A stretch of DNA of 64,000 nucleotides from Actinomadura hallensis (GCF_006716765.1 NZ_VFPO01000001.1:620001-684000), one strand, 5' to 3'. Positions 34,932 through 45,114 are shown, counted from the stretch's first letter. Translations and numbers: made by a program. The notes: a model not told the origin generated them from the letters alone.

Positions 34932-36152
34932 GTGCTGTTCGTCGGAGATGACTGGGCCGAGGACCATCATGACGTGGAGGTCCAGGACTCAGACGGGAAA
35001 GTCCTCAAGCGGGCTCGGCTGCCCGAGGGGATGGCCGGGATGTCGCGGTTCCACGAGCTGGTCGGCCGGTTCGTGGCCGCCGATGCCGAACCGTGCGATG
35101 TGGGTGTGTGCATCGAGACCGACCGGGGTCCGTGGGTGCGGGCGCTGGTGGCGGCGGGGTACAGGGTGTTCGCGGTGGATCCCAAGCAGGCGGCCCGGCA
35201 CCGGGAGATCCTGGGGTCCTCGGGGGCCAAGAGCGATAAGGGCGACGCGCACGCGCTGGCCGACATGCTGCGCACCCGCCACCGGCAGCTGCGCGAGGTC
35301 GCCGGTGACTCCGAGGTCGCCGAGGCGGTCAAGGTCGTCACCCGGGCGCATCAGAGCATGGTGTGGGAGCGCACCCGGCACATGCTGCGGCTGCGGTCGG
35401 CGCTGCGCGAGTACTTCCCCGCCGCGCTGGAGGCCTACAAGCCTCTCGGCCTGACCTCGCCGGCGGTGCTGCGGCTGCTGGCCAAGGCCCCCGCCCCCGC
35501 CGCGGCCGCCAAGCTCACGGCCGGGCAGATCGCCGCAGCGCTCACCGGCCGCCGCGACGTCCACGCCAAGGCCGCAGCGGTCCAGCAGGTCCTGCGCGCC
35601 GAGCACCTGGGGCAGGGTGAGATCGTCACCAGCGCCTATGCGGCCACGGTCCGGTCGCTGGTCGCGGTCATCACCACCCTGAACGCCGAGATCACCGCCC
35701 TGCAAGGGCAGGTCGAGGCGCATTTTGGCCGGCACCCGGACGCTGAGATCATCCTGTCCCAGCCCGGCCTGGGAACCGTTCTCGGTGCCCGGGTGCTCGC
35801 CGAATTCGGGGACGCCGACGGACGCTACACCTGCGCCAAGGCCCGCAAGAACTATGCCGGAACGTCCCCGATCACCCGGCAATCAGGCAAGATGCGCACC
35901 GTCCACGCCCGATTCGTCCACAACGACCGCCTCGTCGACGCCCTCCACATGCAGGCCTCCTGCGCCCTCCTGCACGACCCGCACGTCCGCGCCTACTACG
36001 ACCAGCTCAAAGCCCGCGACATCGGCCACAACGCCGCCCTCCGCCAGGTCGCCAACCGCCTCGTCGGCATCCTGCACGGATGCCTCAAAACCCACACCCC
36101 CTACGACCAGACAACCGCCTGGTCACACCACCACCACGACCTCGCCGCTTGA
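34932..36152 (+). CDS. IS110-family DEDD transposase/recombinase
   Basis: A 406-residue transposase. The N-terminal RuvC-like DEDD part shows VGDDWAEDHH at the start, CIETDRG near 64 and DKGDAHALADM near 105; the C-terminal Transposase_20 part has QPGLGTVLGARVLAEFGD and the family serine region GTSPITRQSGK. Length is normal and no frameshift is seen, so it may be active. The GTG at 34932 has a GGAGG site 5 bases upstream; a GTG at 34920 is possible. Confidence 0.93.
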   Translation: MLFVGDDWAEDHHDVEVQDSDGKVLKRARLPEGMAGMSRFHELVGRFVAADAEPCDVGVCIETDRGPWVRALVAAGYRVFAVDPKQAARHREILGSSGAKSDKGDAHALADMLRTRHRQLREVAGDSEVAEAVKVVTRAHQSMVWERTRHMLRLRSALREYFPAALEAYKPLGLTSPAVLRLLAKAPAPAAAAKLTAGQIAAALTGRRDVHAKAAAVQQVLRAEHLGQGEIVTSAYAATVRSLVAVITTLNAEITALQGQVEAHFGRHPDAEIILSQPGLGTVLGARVLAEFGDADGRYTCAKARKNYAGTSPITRQSGKMRTVHARFVHNDRLVDALHMQASCALLHDPHVRAYYDQLKARDIGHNAALRQVANRLVGILHGCLKTHTPYDQTTAWSHHHHDLAA

Positions 36153-36190
36153 CATCCAACCTCCAGGGATGTCTGACCCCTCACCGGAAG

Positions 36191-36219
36191 GGCCGCGCGC
36201 GGAACGGCCGCGCGCGGCC
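36191..36219. terminator. GC hairpin after the IS element
   Basis: GGCCGCGCGC and GCGCGCGGCC form a 10-bp stem with a 9-base loop between the transposase and the DUF2243 gene; a third GCGCGCGGCC follows at once and could pair alternatively. Confidence 0.5.
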
Positions 36220-36301
36220 CGGCGCGCGGCCGAGTGATCGGCGCATTGCGGGGTAGGCGTCCTTCGCGATCCATCCGGCCATGCCGTGGAGTGGGACGAC
36301 C

Positions 36302-36775
36302 ATGAGCGACGCCTCCGCGCCCGCGCGGGACCGGCCCGCGGTGCGGCCGGGACGGTCCATGGCGGCCACCGCCCTGATCGGGGTGGCGCTGATGGCGGCC
36401 GCCGACGAGATCGTCTTCCACCAGCTGCTCGGCTGGCACCACTTCTACGACCGCTCCACCCCGGCGATCGGCCTGCTGACCGACGGCCTCCTGCACACGG
36501 CAGAGGTGCTGGCCCTCGTCGTCGGGTTCGTGTGGTGGGCCGACCTGAGGCGCACACGTGCCCTGTCGCCGCCGCACGCCTGGGCCGGGCTGTTCCTCGG
36601 CCTGGGCGGCTTCCAGCTGTTCGACGGCGTCGTCAACCACAAGCTGCTCCGCCTGCACCAGGTGCGCTACGAGGTCCCGGACCTGCTGCCCTACGACCTG
36701 GCGTGGGTGGGCGCCGCGCTCGTCCTGCTGGCCATCGGCGCGGTGCTGGCCGTGCGCGCGGTCCGGGAGCGGTGA
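36302..36775 (+). CDS. DUF2243 membrane protein
   Basis: A 157-residue protein with four membrane helices and family histidines (FHQLLGWHHFY; LLHTAEVLALVVGFVWW; FDGVVNHKLLRLHQVRYEVP). DUF2243 proteins often occur with CtaG-type proteins and may bind metal or haem through the conserved His residues, but no role is proven. ATG 36302 follows GGAGTGGGA. Its stop shares a base with the CtaG start, so the two are co-translated. Confidence 0.88.
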   Translation: MSDASAPARDRPAVRPGRSMAATALIGVALMAAADEIVFHQLLGWHHFYDRSTPAIGLLTDGLLHTAEVLALVVGFVWWADLRRTRALSPPHAWAGLFLGLGGFQLFDGVVNHKLLRLHQVRYEVPDLLPYDLAWVGAALVLLAIGAVLAVRAVRER

Positions 36776-37608
36776 TGCACCACGGCCAGTCCACCGGCAT
36801 CGTGCAGTGGGCGGCCGTGCTCGCCTGCGCAGCGACGTTCCTGGCAGTGGTCGCGTACCTGGCCGCCGCACGTGGCCTGCGCCGACGCGGGGACCCGTGG
36901 CCGTGGCGGCGGGACGCCTGCTTCGCCGCCGGAGGCGTCCTGCTCGGGGCCGCGATGGTCGCGCCGCTGCCGGGCGGGCCGTTCACCGTCCACATGACTC
37001 AGCATCTGCTGGTGGGGATGGCGGCGCCGCTCCCGCTGGTGCTGGCCCGGCCCCTCACCCTGGCGCTGCGGTCGCTGCGCCCCGGCCCTCCGCGCAGGAC
37101 GCTGCTGGCGGTGGCGCACTGGCGCGTGTCCGGCTGGCTCCTCTTCCCGCCGGTCGCGGCCGTCCTGGACATGGGCGGCCTGTGGGTCCTGTACCGGACG
37201 CCGCTGCTGGCCGCCGCGCACGACCGTCCATGGCTGCACCTGCTCGTCCACGCGCACGTGTTCGCGGCCGGGGTGCTGTTCACCGCCGCGATCTGCCAGC
37301 TGGACCCGGTGCGCCGCCGGTGGGGCCTCCCGCTCCGCGGCCTGACGCTCCTCGCCGCAGGCGCGGCCCACGCGATCCTCGCCAAGACCCTGTACGCCGC
37401 GTCCCCGCCCGGCACGACCTTCACCGCCGCCGACCTGCACACCGCCGCACAACTCATGTACTACGGCGGCGACCTGACCGAACTGGCCCTGGCCGCAACC
37501 CTGGCCACCCACTGGTACACCCGCCCCCACGCGAGCCGGGGCGAACCGATCTCCCGTCGGAACAAGGAAAAGCCCGAGGCCGCCGAGCGGCCGCGAACGT
37601 CTTTGTGA
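36775..37608 (+). CDS. CtaG-type (caa3) cytochrome c oxidase assembly protein
   Basis: A 277-residue membrane protein with about seven helices of the caa3_CtaG family. Conserved His-rich segments are visible (FTVHMTQHLLVGMAAPL; HLLVHAHVFAAGVLFTAAIC; DLHTAAQLMYYGGDLTELAL). Family members help form the CuA centre of cytochrome oxidase. It forms a unit with DUF2243. A ctaD gene is 9 kb downstream, so a link to oxidase assembly is plausible but not adjacent. Confidence 0.88.
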   Translation: MHHGQSTGIVQWAAVLACAATFLAVVAYLAAARGLRRRGDPWPWRRDACFAAGGVLLGAAMVAPLPGGPFTVHMTQHLLVGMAAPLPLVLARPLTLALRSLRPGPPRRTLLAVAHWRVSGWLLFPPVAAVLDMGGLWVLYRTPLLAAAHDRPWLHLLVHAHVFAAGVLFTAAICQLDPVRRRWGLPLRGLTLLAAGAAHAILAKTLYAASPPGTTFTAADLHTAAQLMYYGGDLTELALAATLATHWYTRPHASRGEPISRRNKEKPEAAERPRTSL

Positions 37609-37637
37609 AAAGCCTGCCGCGTGGGCCTTGCCAGGGT

Positions 37638-37655
37638 ATTGAACGGGTGTTTAAT
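37638..37655. promoter_or_regulatory. Candidate TetR operator before the left exporter locus
   Basis: ATTGAACGGGTGTTTAAT, a dyad with 12 of 18 symmetric positions, ends 8 bases before the TetR ATG at 37664, in the expected place for autorepression. Confidence 0.45.
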
Positions 37656-37663
37656 GTGGGGGC

Positions 37664-38338
37664 ATGGGGACGGCCAAGGTGACTTCGGGGGGTGGGGACT
37701 CCGGGACCGCCGCGCGGATTCTGGAGGCGGCCGTGTCCCGGTTCGGGCGCGACGGGTTCGGGGTCGGGCTGCGGGCCATCGCCGAGGACGCGGCCGTGTC
37801 GCCGGGGCTGATCGTGCACTACTTCGGGTCGAAGCAGGGGCTGCGGCGCGCGTGCGACGAACACGTGCGCGAGGTGATCGTCACCGAGAAGCGCGCCGCC
37901 GCGACCGACGGCACCGCCGCCGGGCTGCTGGCGCAGCTGGCCGATGTCGAGCGGTTCGCCCCGGTCGTCCGCTACATGGTGCGGTCGCTGCGCGAGGGCG
38001 GGGACTTGGCCCGGGAGCTGTTCGAGGACATGGTCGCCGACGCGGTCCGCTACCTGGAGGCGGGCGTGGAGGCCGGTGTGATCAAGCCGAGCCGCGACCC
38101 GGTCGCGCGCGCGAGGGTGCTGGCCTACCAGGCGACGGGCTCGATGCTGATGTGGCTCACGATGAACCCGGAGCACGCCGACCCGGCGTCCTTCGGCAAG
38201 GCCCTGCGCGCCTACATGGAGGAGGTGACGATCCCCATGCTCGAAGTGTTCAGCGAGGGGCTCTACACCGACCGGTCGCTGCTGGAGGAGTATCTCCTTT
38301 ACATTCCGGATCCGCCGCGCGACGAGTCCTCGAACTGA
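37664..38338 (+). CDS. TetR-family regulator of the left ABC exporter
   Basis: A 224-residue repressor with helix-turn-helix [20 protein letters not shown] near residues 36-55 and a ligand domain ending [13 protein letters not shown]. It precedes an ABC ATPase and permease on the same strand with an 89-base gap and probably controls both together with itself. This arrangement, TetR, ATPase, exporter permease, is typical of antibiotic self-resistance or response loci. Confidence 0.9.
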   Translation: MGTAKVTSGGGDSGTAARILEAAVSRFGRDGFGVGLRAIAEDAAVSPGLIVHYFGSKQGLRRACDEHVREVIVTEKRAAATDGTAAGLLAQLADVERFAPVVRYMVRSLREGGDLARELFEDMVADAVRYLEAGVEAGVIKPSRDPVARARVLAYQATGSMLMWLTMNPEHADPASFGKALRAYMEEVTIPMLEVFSEGLYTDRSLLEEYLLYIPDPPRDESSN

Positions 38339-38427
38339 CGCGCGCCATTTTCACCGCCCTGCCGGGCGGCACGCCGAGCGGGCTCGGCGAAATCCTTTTC
38401 TCCCCGCTTTCAAAGAGGGCTGTACGC

Positions 38428-39354
38428 ATGACCCCTGCCATCGAGATCGAGGGCCTGCACAAGGCGTTCGGGAAGGTGAAGGCGCTGGACGGGCTCGACC
38501 TGTCGGTGCGGACCGGGCAGGTCCACGGGTTCCTGGGGCCGAACGGCGCCGGGAAGTCGACCGCGATCCGGATCCTGCTGGGGGTGCTGCGCGCCGACGC
38601 CGGACGGGTCCGGATGCTCGGCGGCGACCCCTGGGCCGACGCGGTCGCGCTGCACCGCCGCATCGCCTACGTCCCGGGCGACGTGGAGCTGTGGCCGAGC
38701 CTGACCGGGGGCGAGGCGATCGACCTGTTCGCCCGGCTGCGCGGCGGCGCCGACCCCGCCCGCCGCGACGAGCTCTGCGAACGGTTCGACCTGGACCCCA
38801 CCAAGAAGGGCCGCACCTACTCCAAGGGCAACCGGCAGAAGGTCGCGCTGGTGTCCGCGCTGGCCAGCGACGTCGACCTGCTGCTCCTCGACGAGCCGAC
38901 CGCCGGGCTCGACCCGCTCATGGAGACGGTGTTCCAGAGCTGCATCCGCGAGGCCCGCGACGAGGGCAGGACGGTCCTGCTGTCCAGCCACATCCTCGCG
39001 CAGGTGGAGGCGCTCGCCGACCGGATCTCGATCATCCGGCGCGGGCGGATCGTGGAGACGGGCACGCTGACGGAGATGCGGCACCTCACCCGCACCACCG
39101 TCACCGCCACTACCGGGAGGGACGCCCGTGTCCTGGCCGACTTGCCCGGCGTCCACAACCTGAGCGCGGAGAACGGGCAGGTCCGCTTCGACGTGGACGG
39201 CGCTCACCTGCCCGAGGCCGTCCGCCGCCTCGGCGAGCTGGACGTCCAGAGCCTCACCGCGCACCCGCCGACCCTGGAGCAACTGCTGCTGCGCCACTAC
39301 GGCGACGAGCTGCCCGGCGTCGGCGACGGCGCGACGGCCGGGACGGCGTCATGA
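38428..39354 (+). CDS. ABC exporter ATPase, left system (polyketide-antibiotic exporter type)
   Basis: A 308-residue ATPase with Walker [10 protein letters not shown] near 40, signature [10 protein letters not shown] in place of LSGGQ, Walker [14 protein letters not shown] and the switch His in LLSSHIL. The variant signature is shared with its paralogue at 42762-43685. It overlaps the permease gene by four bases. It is a cytoplasmic energy subunit for export, probably of a polyketide-like antibiotic as in TnrB-type systems. Confidence 0.92.
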   Translation: MTPAIEIEGLHKAFGKVKALDGLDLSVRTGQVHGFLGPNGAGKSTAIRILLGVLRADAGRVRMLGGDPWADAVALHRRIAYVPGDVELWPSLTGGEAIDLFARLRGGADPARRDELCERFDLDPTKKGRTYSKGNRQKVALVSALASDVDLLLLDEPTAGLDPLMETVFQSCIREARDEGRTVLLSSHILAQVEALADRISIIRRGRIVETGTLTEMRHLTRTTVTATTGRDARVLADLPGVHNLSAENGQVRFDVDGAHLPEAVRRLGELDVQSLTAHPPTLEQLLLRHYGDELPGVGDGATAGTAS

Positions 39355-41000
39355 CCGCGGCGACCGTCCCGGTGTCCGCGGGCGGGCTGGGGGACAGGCT
39401 CGCGGGCACGGGCACGCTCCTGCGGTTCATGCTGCGCCGCGACCGCGTCCGGTTCCCCGCCTGGACGCTCGGACTGGCGCTGCTCATGGGCTACTTCACC
39501 ACCACGCTCGGCTCCGTCTACACCACGACCGAGGAGCTTGAGGCGGTCACCGCGTTCTCCGCCAGCCCCGCCGGGGCGCTTTTCGGCGGACCAGGTTACG
39601 GCTACGACGCCATCACCCTCGAACGGTTCCTGGCGGGGCAGTACGGCCTGTACATCATGCTGGGCGCCGCGCTGATGGCGCTGCTGACCGTGACGCGGCA
39701 CACCCGCGCCGAGGAGCGGTCGGGGCGGGCGGAGCTGGTCCGCGCGAACGTCGTCGGGCGGTCCGCGCAGCTCACCGCCGCGCTGACCCTCACCGCGCTG
39801 ATGTGCGTCGCCGCCGCCGTCCTGGTCGCCGGGGTCCTGCTCGCCGCCGGGTACGACGCGGCGGGCTCGGTCCTGTTCGGCGCGTCCGCCGGCGCCGCGG
39901 GGCTGGCGTTCGCGGGCATCGCCGCGATCGCCGTGCAGGTCTTCTCGTATCCCCGCGCCGCGTCCGGGCTTTCGGGCGCGGTCCTCGGCGGCGCGTTCGC
40001 GCTGCGCGGCATCGGGGACATGGCCGCCGTCCAGGACGGCGGGCTCGCCTGGCTGTCGTGGCTGTCCCCGATCGGCTGGTCGCAGCAGACCGCGCCGTAC
40101 GTGCTCGACCGGTGGTGGCCGCTGGCGCTCTCGGCGGCGTTCGCCGCGGTGACCGCCGCCGCCGGGTACCGCCTGTCCGTCCGCCGGGACCTGGACGCGG
40201 GGCTCGTCCCGCCGCGCCCCGGGCCGCCCCGCGCCGCGGGCTGGCTCCGTGACGCGCCAACGCTGGCGTTCCGCCTCCAGCGCGCCGGGATCGTCGGCTG
40301 GAGCGTCGCGCTGCTGGTCGCGGGCGTGGCGTACGGGGCGTTCGCCCAGCCGCTGGCCGAGGGCCTGGACGACGCCCCGGAGGAGCTGATCGCCGTCATG
40401 GGCGGGAGCGAGGACCTGATCGCCGGCTACCTCGGCGTCATGGGCCTGACGATGGCGCTGACCGTCGGCGTGTTCGCGATCCTGGCCGTGCAGTCGGTGC
40501 GCACCGAGGAGACCTCCGGGCGCACCGAGCCCGTGCTGGCCACCGCCGTCGGCCGCACCGGCTGGCTCGGCGGCAACCTCGCCGTCACCGCGGTCGCCGT
40601 CCCGTGGCTGCTGTTCCTCGCGGGCCTCGGCACCGGGGCCGCCGCGGCGGCGGGCATCGGCGACGCGGCGCTCCTGTGGGAGACCGCGCTCGGGCACGTC
40701 GCCCACGCCCCGGCGGTGTGGCTGCTCCTTGCGGCCGCCGCGCTGCTGTACGGGGCGCTGCCGCGCCTCGTGCCGGTGGTGTGGGTCGTCCTGGGCTACG
40801 CGCTCGTGGCGGGGCTCTTCGCCCCGGTCCTGGACCTCTCGGACGGGCTCGTCCGCCTGTCGCCGTTCGCGCACGTCGGGGAGTATCCGCGCGAGGACGT
40901 GTCCTTCACCGCGGTCGGGGTCCTGACCGCCTTGACCGCCGCCCTCACCGCTGCGGCGCTGTGGGCCTTCCGGCGCCGCGACCTCACGACCGGGGCGTGA
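39351..41000 (+). CDS. ABC exporter permease, left system
   Basis: A 549-residue membrane protein with two homologous halves of about six helices. The repeated element [20 protein letters not shown] in the first half has the counterpart [20 protein letters not shown] in the second, the layout of the exporter-of-polyketide-antibiotics family. It starts inside the ATPase stop and ends at a strong bidirectional hairpin facing the paralogous system. Confidence 0.9.
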   Translation: MTAATVPVSAGGLGDRLAGTGTLLRFMLRRDRVRFPAWTLGLALLMGYFTTTLGSVYTTTEELEAVTAFSASPAGALFGGPGYGYDAITLERFLAGQYGLYIMLGAALMALLTVTRHTRAEERSGRAELVRANVVGRSAQLTAALTLTALMCVAAAVLVAGVLLAAGYDAAGSVLFGASAGAAGLAFAGIAAIAVQVFSYPRAASGLSGAVLGGAFALRGIGDMAAVQDGGLAWLSWLSPIGWSQQTAPYVLDRWWPLALSAAFAAVTAAAGYRLSVRRDLDAGLVPPRPGPPRAAGWLRDAPTLAFRLQRAGIVGWSVALLVAGVAYGAFAQPLAEGLDDAPEELIAVMGGSEDLIAGYLGVMGLTMALTVGVFAILAVQSVRTEETSGRTEPVLATAVGRTGWLGGNLAVTAVAVPWLLFLAGLGTGAAAAAGIGDAALLWETALGHVAHAPAVWLLLAAAALLYGALPRLVPVVWVVLGYALVAGLFAPVLDLSDGLVRLSPFAHVGEYPREDVSFTAVGVLTALTAALTAAALWAFRRRDLTTGA

Positions 41001-41005
41001 CGCGG

Positions 41006-41038
41006 CCGTGCCCGGCCGGGGCCACCGGCCGGGCACGG
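41006..41038. terminator. Bidirectional terminator between the two exporter systems
   Basis: CCGTGCCCGGCCGG and CCGGCCGGGCACGG form a perfect 14-bp stem with a 5-base loop between the convergent permease genes. Confidence 0.8.
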
Positions 41039-41079
41039 TGACGGGCCACCGGGGAACGCCGGGTCAAAGGGAACGCCGG

Positions 41080-42765
41080 TCAGAAGGTCAGGTCGCGGCG
41101 GCGGAAGGACACCAGCCCGGCGGCGGCGAGCACCGCGGCGACCGCGCCCAGCGCGACCAGCGGCGCGGCCGTGAGGTCGGACGAGGGAAGCGCCGGGGTG
41201 TGGGTGTAGGGCGACACGTTCGCGGCCCACTGCGGCAGCTCCACGATCGGCCCGACCTGCCCGATCAGCACGCACGCGGTCAGCGCCGCCCAGGAGATCG
41301 CCACCGACCACTTCGGCAGCAGGCCGATCGCCGCGATGACGAACCCGGCGAGCGTGAGCGTCGCCGGCAGCTGCACCATGGCCGCGCCGAGCAGCGCGGG
41401 CAGCCTGTCCGCCGAGCCCGCCGCGACGCAGTAGGCCACCGCGTTGGCGAGCCCATGAACCGCGAGGACGACCGCCGTCCCGGCCACGGCGCAGACGATG
41501 TGGGAGGCCATCCACCGGGGCCTGCTGACCGCCGTGGCCAGCACCGCCTCCAGCGGGCCGGTCTCCTCGGCCCGCATCCGCAGCAGCGCCTGGACGGTGT
41601 ACCCGGCGACGATCACGCCGGTGAGGCCCAGCATCGCGGCGAAGTACACGTCCACGAGGTCGCCCGTGCCGCCCAGCTTGCCGATCGCCTCGGTGAGCCC
41701 GTCGCTGGTGCCGAGCAGCTCCTCGGCCTGGTCGCCGACCGCGCCGAGCATCGCGCCGACCACCAGCATCCCGGCCGCCCATCCGTACAGCACGCCGCGC
41801 TGCAGCCGCCAGGCCAGGCCGAGCGGGCTGAGCAGGGCGCGCGGCGCGGTGGCCGGGCCGCGGCGCACCGGCAGCATGCCGGTGCCCACGTCGCGGTGGT
41901 CGGTGAGCCGGTACGCCGCCGCGACCAGCGCGGCCAGCAGCGCGGCGTGCAGCAGCAGCGGCCAGGGCCGGTCCGCGGCGAACGGCTGGGCCTGCTGCCC
42001 CCACCCGAGCGGCGAGAGCCACGACGGCCACAGGCTGCTCGCCGTCAGCCCGTCGGCCCCGGGTTCGGCGAGGCCGTCGCCGGCGCCGCGCAGCAGGTAG
42101 GCGAGCCCGAGCGAGGCGGACGCGATGCCGTTGGCGGCGCGCGCGCTCTCGCAGATCTGCGCCGTCACGGCCGCGACGCCCGCGAACGCGGCGCCGGTCG
42201 CGCCGATCGCGGCGCCGAGCAGCAGCGACCCGGCGGCGGGCAGTCCCGCGGCGACCAGCGCCGCGGCCACCAGCACCGCCAGGGCCGCGTCGGCGCCGAG
42301 CGCGACCAGGAGCGCGGCGGTCAGCGGCGCGTGCCGCCCGACGACCGTCGCGCCGATCATCTCGGCGCGCCCGGTCTCCTCGTTCTGCCGGGTGTGCCGC
42401 ACCACGGCGAAGACGTTCATCAGCGCGGCCAGGACGGCGAGAAGGCTGAAGGTCTCGGCGGTGATGACGGCGCCCAAGTTCGGTTCAGGGACGATCCCGT
42501 TGAACACCCGGGACACGGCGCTGGCCGCGTTCGACCGGGCGTAGGCGGCCTGCTCGCGCTCCGTCCCGTAGAGGCCGGACATGCTGGACGCCACCAGCCC
42601 GGTCACCGCGGTCAGGCCGAGCAGCCACGACGGCAGCTGCACGCGGTCGCGGCGCAGCGCCAGCCGCGCCAGCCGGAAGGTGCCGGTGAACGTCTCGGCG
42701 CGCTCGCGGGCGGACCCGCCACGCCCGCCGGTGGACCCGGTGCGCTCGGTGACGGACGCGGTCAT
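41080..42765 (-). CDS. ABC exporter permease, right system
   Basis: A 561-residue paralogue of the permease at 39351, with the same two-half plan ([20 protein letters not shown] and [19 protein letters not shown]) and the same C-terminal FRRRDLT. It converges on its paralogue with a hairpin between. Its GTG/ATG region overlaps the ATPase stop by four bases. A separate substrate from the left system is likely because the regulators differ. Confidence 0.9.
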   Translation of the reverse strand: MTASVTERTGSTGGRGGSARERAETFTGTFRLARLALRRDRVQLPSWLLGLTAVTGLVASSMSGLYGTEREQAAYARSNAASAVSRVFNGIVPEPNLGAVITAETFSLLAVLAALMNVFAVVRHTRQNEETGRAEMIGATVVGRHAPLTAALLVALGADAALAVLVAAALVAAGLPAAGSLLLGAAIGATGAAFAGVAAVTAQICESARAANGIASASLGLAYLLRGAGDGLAEPGADGLTASSLWPSWLSPLGWGQQAQPFAADRPWPLLLHAALLAALVAAAYRLTDHRDVGTGMLPVRRGPATAPRALLSPLGLAWRLQRGVLYGWAAGMLVVGAMLGAVGDQAEELLGTSDGLTEAIGKLGGTGDLVDVYFAAMLGLTGVIVAGYTVQALLRMRAEETGPLEAVLATAVSRPRWMASHIVCAVAGTAVVLAVHGLANAVAYCVAAGSADRLPALLGAAMVQLPATLTLAGFVIAAIGLLPKWSVAISWAALTACVLIGQVGPIVELPQWAANVSPYTHTPALPSSDLTAAPLVALGAVAAVLAAAGLVSFRRRDLTF

Positions 42766-43685
42766 CGGACGGCCTCCACCGGGGCGGCGTCCCCGGTCCG
42801 GTCGTCGTAGTGCCGCATGAACAGCTCCTCGAGCGTGGGCGGATGGCTGACGAGGTCCTGGACCCCGCGTTCCGCGAGGTACCGGTGGACGTCCGCCATC
42901 GCGCCGGTCTGCACCTCGAAGGCGGCCCCCGTGCCGTCGGCGTCGAGACGCAGGTCGTGGACGCCTTCGATGCGCTCCAGGCCGGTGAGCGGCACCGCCG
43001 TCCGCACGGTCATCGTCGTGCGGGTCAGGTGGCGCAGCTCGGCCAGCGTGCCGGACTCGACCGTGCGGCCGTCGCGGATGATGGACACGCCGTCGCACAG
43101 CTTCTCGACCTCGGCGAGGATGTGGCTGGACAGCAGGACGGTGCGCCCGCGCTCCTTCACCTCGGCGACGCACTCCTGGAACACCGCCTCCATCAGCGGG
43201 TCGAGCCCGGACGTCGGCTCGTCCAGGACGTACAGCTCCACGTCGGACGCGAACGCCGCGACCAGGGCCACCTTCTGCCGGTTGCCCTTGGAGTAGGTGC
43301 GGCACCGCTTGGCGGGGTCGAGCTGGAAGCGCCGGATCAGCTCGTCGCGGCGGGCGCGGTCGAGCCCGCCGCGCAGGGAGCCGAACAGGTCGATCGCCTC
43401 CCCGCCCGACAGGTTGCCCCACAGGTTCACGTCCCCGGGGACGTACGCCAGCCGGCGGTGCAGCTCGACCGCGTCCCGCCAGGGGTCGCCGCCGAGCACG
43501 CTCACCTCGCCCGAGTCGCGGCGCAGCAGGCCGAGCAGCACGCGGATCGCGGTCGACTTCCCCGCGCCGTTCGGGCCCAGGAACCCGTGCACCTCACCGG
43601 TGCGGACGGTCAGGTCGAGCCGGTCGAGCGCCCGCACGTCGCCGAACGTCTTCGTCAGTTCGTTCACCCGAATCGCATCGGTCAT
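42762..43685 (-). CDS. ABC exporter ATPase, right system
   Basis: A 307-residue ATPase with Walker [10 protein letters not shown], variant signature [10 protein letters not shown] and Walker [14 protein letters not shown]. It shares [30 protein letters not shown] and HLTRTT with the left-hand ATPase, so the two systems are duplicates. Its start is 54 bases from an operator-like dyad that it shares with the divergent TetR gene at 43809. Confidence 0.92.
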   Translation of the reverse strand: MTDAIRVNELTKTFGDVRALDRLDLTVRTGEVHGFLGPNGAGKSTAIRVLLGLLRRDSGEVSVLGGDPWRDAVELHRRLAYVPGDVNLWGNLSGGEAIDLFGSLRGGLDRARRDELIRRFQLDPAKRCRTYSKGNRQKVALVAAFASDVELYVLDEPTSGLDPLMEAVFQECVAEVKERGRTVLLSSHILAEVEKLCDGVSIIRDGRTVESGTLAELRHLTRTTMTVRTAVPLTGLERIEGVHDLRLDADGTGAAFEVQTGAMADVHRYLAERGVQDLVSHPPTLEELFMRHYDDRTGDAAPVEAVR

Positions 43686-43739
43686 CAGCGATGATCTTTC
43701 TCCTCGTGGCCGGCCGTCACCGCTCGTGGACGGCCCCGT

Positions 43740-43756
43740 ACTGACCGTCGGTCAGT
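43740..43756. promoter_or_regulatory. TetR operator between right exporter and TetR gene
   Basis: ACTGACCgtcGGTCAGT, seven-base arms around a 3-base centre, lies in the 123-bp divergent region. The form is that of well-known TetR-family operators, so it probably controls the exporter and the regulator together. Confidence 0.8.
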
Positions 43757-43808
43757 GACCGATGGTAGACCGGGAACCGCGTCCGGCCAAGCGGGTTAGG
43801 TTGAGACC

Positions 43809-44585
43809 GTGAACGAGAAGAAGTCTCCGGACACCCGGGCCCGGATCCTGGAGACCGCGCTCGACCTGTTCTCCGAGCGCGGCTACCAGGCGTGCTCGAT
43901 GCGGGAGATCGCGGACCGGCTGCAGATCACCAAGGCGGCCGTCTTCTACCACTTCCCGTCCAAGGCGGCCCTGCTGGCGACCCTGAGCGAGCCGCTCTCG
44001 GAGGGGCTGGACGAGGTGCTGGCCCGCGCACGGCGCATCGAGGACCGGGTGGCGGCGCGGCGCGCGCTCATCGAGGGCACCCTCGACGTCTACATCGAGA
44101 ACCGCAGGCTCCTGAACGTGATCATGCAGGACCTGTCGGTGCTGGGCCAGGAGCGCGCGTTCCAGTACTTCATCGACCTGATGCGGCGCATCCACGACGC
44201 CTTCGCCGGCCCGTACCCGGACATCACCGTCCGCGTCCGGACGGTGCAGATCTTCGCGATGCTCGGCGACCCGGTGTTCCTCTGCCGGGACGTCCCGGTC
44301 GACAGGTTGCGCGCGGAGATCCTGGCCGGGGTGTGGACGCTGCTGGACGACCCCACCACGTCCGGCCTGGTCACCAGGGAGGAGGCGGGCCTGGAGCCGC
44401 GCGCGCCGAGCCCGCCCCGGCGGCGTCCCGGCCGGCCCAGCGTCATGGACGAGCAGAAGGCGCGGCTGGCCCGGCGCATGTACGCGGAGGGCGCCTACGG
44501 CGTGGGCGAGATCGCCGAGCGCCTCGGCGTCTCCCGCGCTACGGTCTACCGCCACCTGAACGAGCCCACCGCACCCCGCCCCTGA
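43809..44585 (+). CDS. TetR-family regulator with extra C-terminal resolvase-type HTH
   Basis: A 258-residue protein with two DNA-binding modules. Residues about 28-48 are a TetR helix-turn-helix (MREIADRLQITKAAVFYHF) and the middle is a normal TetR ligand domain. Residues about 204-258 (RRPGRPSVMDEQKARLARRM, then GEIAERLGVSRATVYRHL) look like the C-terminal HTH of serine resolvases/invertases. TetR proteins normally end before this. The GTG start at 43809 is divergent from the right exporter operon. Just past its stop are TGAGACA repeats. The tail may come from a resolvase gene joined by recombination; the frame is intact, so it could be functional. Confidence 0.87.
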   Translation: MNEKKSPDTRARILETALDLFSERGYQACSMREIADRLQITKAAVFYHFPSKAALLATLSEPLSEGLDEVLARARRIEDRVAARRALIEGTLDVYIENRRLLNVIMQDLSVLGQERAFQYFIDLMRRIHDAFAGPYPDITVRVRTVQIFAMLGDPVFLCRDVPVDRLRAEILAGVWTLLDDPTTSGLVTREEAGLEPRAPSPPRRRPGRPSVMDEQKARLARRMYAEGAYGVGEIAERLGVSRATVYRHLNEPTAPRP

Positions 44586-44588
44586 TTC

Positions 44589-44629
44589 TGAGACATTTAT
44601 GAGACAGTTGAGACACGGATTTTGAGACA
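44589..44629 (+). repeat. Four TGAGACA direct repeats
   Basis: TGAGACA occurs at 44589, 44600, 44609 and 44623, right after the TetR-HTH stop codon. Clusters of short repeats like this can be recombinase subsites or a regulator array. The local AT content is higher than around it. Confidence 0.7.
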
Positions 44630-44783
44630 GCACCGGTGTCGAGACGCCGCCGCGGAACGGGACCTGATCGCCTTCCACCGCCTCGCCGCGGCGTGGGCGG
44701 CCCGGCACGTTCCCGACCACGTGGCAGCGCTCACGACGGCTCTCACCCGGGCCCTCGACGTCCCGTACACGCCGTCCGCCTGA
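44622..44783 (+). pseudogene. Possible gene fragment
   Basis: An open frame from a TTG at 44622 encodes AERDLIAFHRLAAAWAARHV followed by PDHVAALTTALTRALDVPYT and stops at 44783. The amino acid make-up is protein-like rather than the Arg/Pro mix of a shadow frame, but there is no proper start or ribosome binding site. It may be the tail of a lost gene, perhaps from the same event that fused the resolvase HTH to TetR. Confidence 0.3.
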
Positions 44784-45114
44784 TCCAGGCGCGCTGCGCG
44801 CCCCCCCAGCACGTGGACGGTGACGATCGCGGCGGCCTCCGGCGCATTCAGCCGCAGGCCGCGCGCCCGCCGTCCCGCGCCGCGGACGCGGCGGAGTGGA
44901 GGGGCGGGCGCTCCTGCCCGTGCGGGCTGATCAACGTGGGCCGGCGATAACCGGCGCTGAAAGTGCGCGGAATCAATCGACCTGCTTTTGAACGGCGAAT
45001 TAACCGGGGGAAACGGCGTGGTCATATGGCGGCCTTGTCCCGGTTCGGGGGCGGGAAAGCGGGGTAGGGCAGGCGTGAAACAGTGGACTATCACCTGGTC
45101 AGGAGGGGATTTCC
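44784..45114. other. Intergenic region without a supported gene
   Basis: No coding frame with convincing composition was seen. The last 120 bases are AT-richer (near 44960-45010) and probably hold the promoter of the membrane protein gene at 45115, whose ribosome binding site is AGGAGGGG. Confidence 0.4.

Larger units (their letters stand above)
34784..36180 (+). mobile_element. IS110-family insertion sequence, intact
   Basis: About 1.4 kb containing one full-length DEDD transposase gene. The proposed ends are a 9-bp inverted pair, GGGGTCAGA at 34784-34792 and TCTGACCCC at 36172-36180. IS110 elements lack long terminal repeats, so these limits are tentative. The left end before the transposase is about 150 bases, the right end only 28. 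The element sits between the P450 operon and the DUF2243 gene and breaks no recognisable gene. Confidence 0.75.

Noticed and set aside
44636..44950. Open frame of 104 codons downstream of the TetR-HTH gene
   Set aside because: Arg/Pro/Gly-rich with no ribosome binding site; a different frame in the same DNA looks more protein-like.
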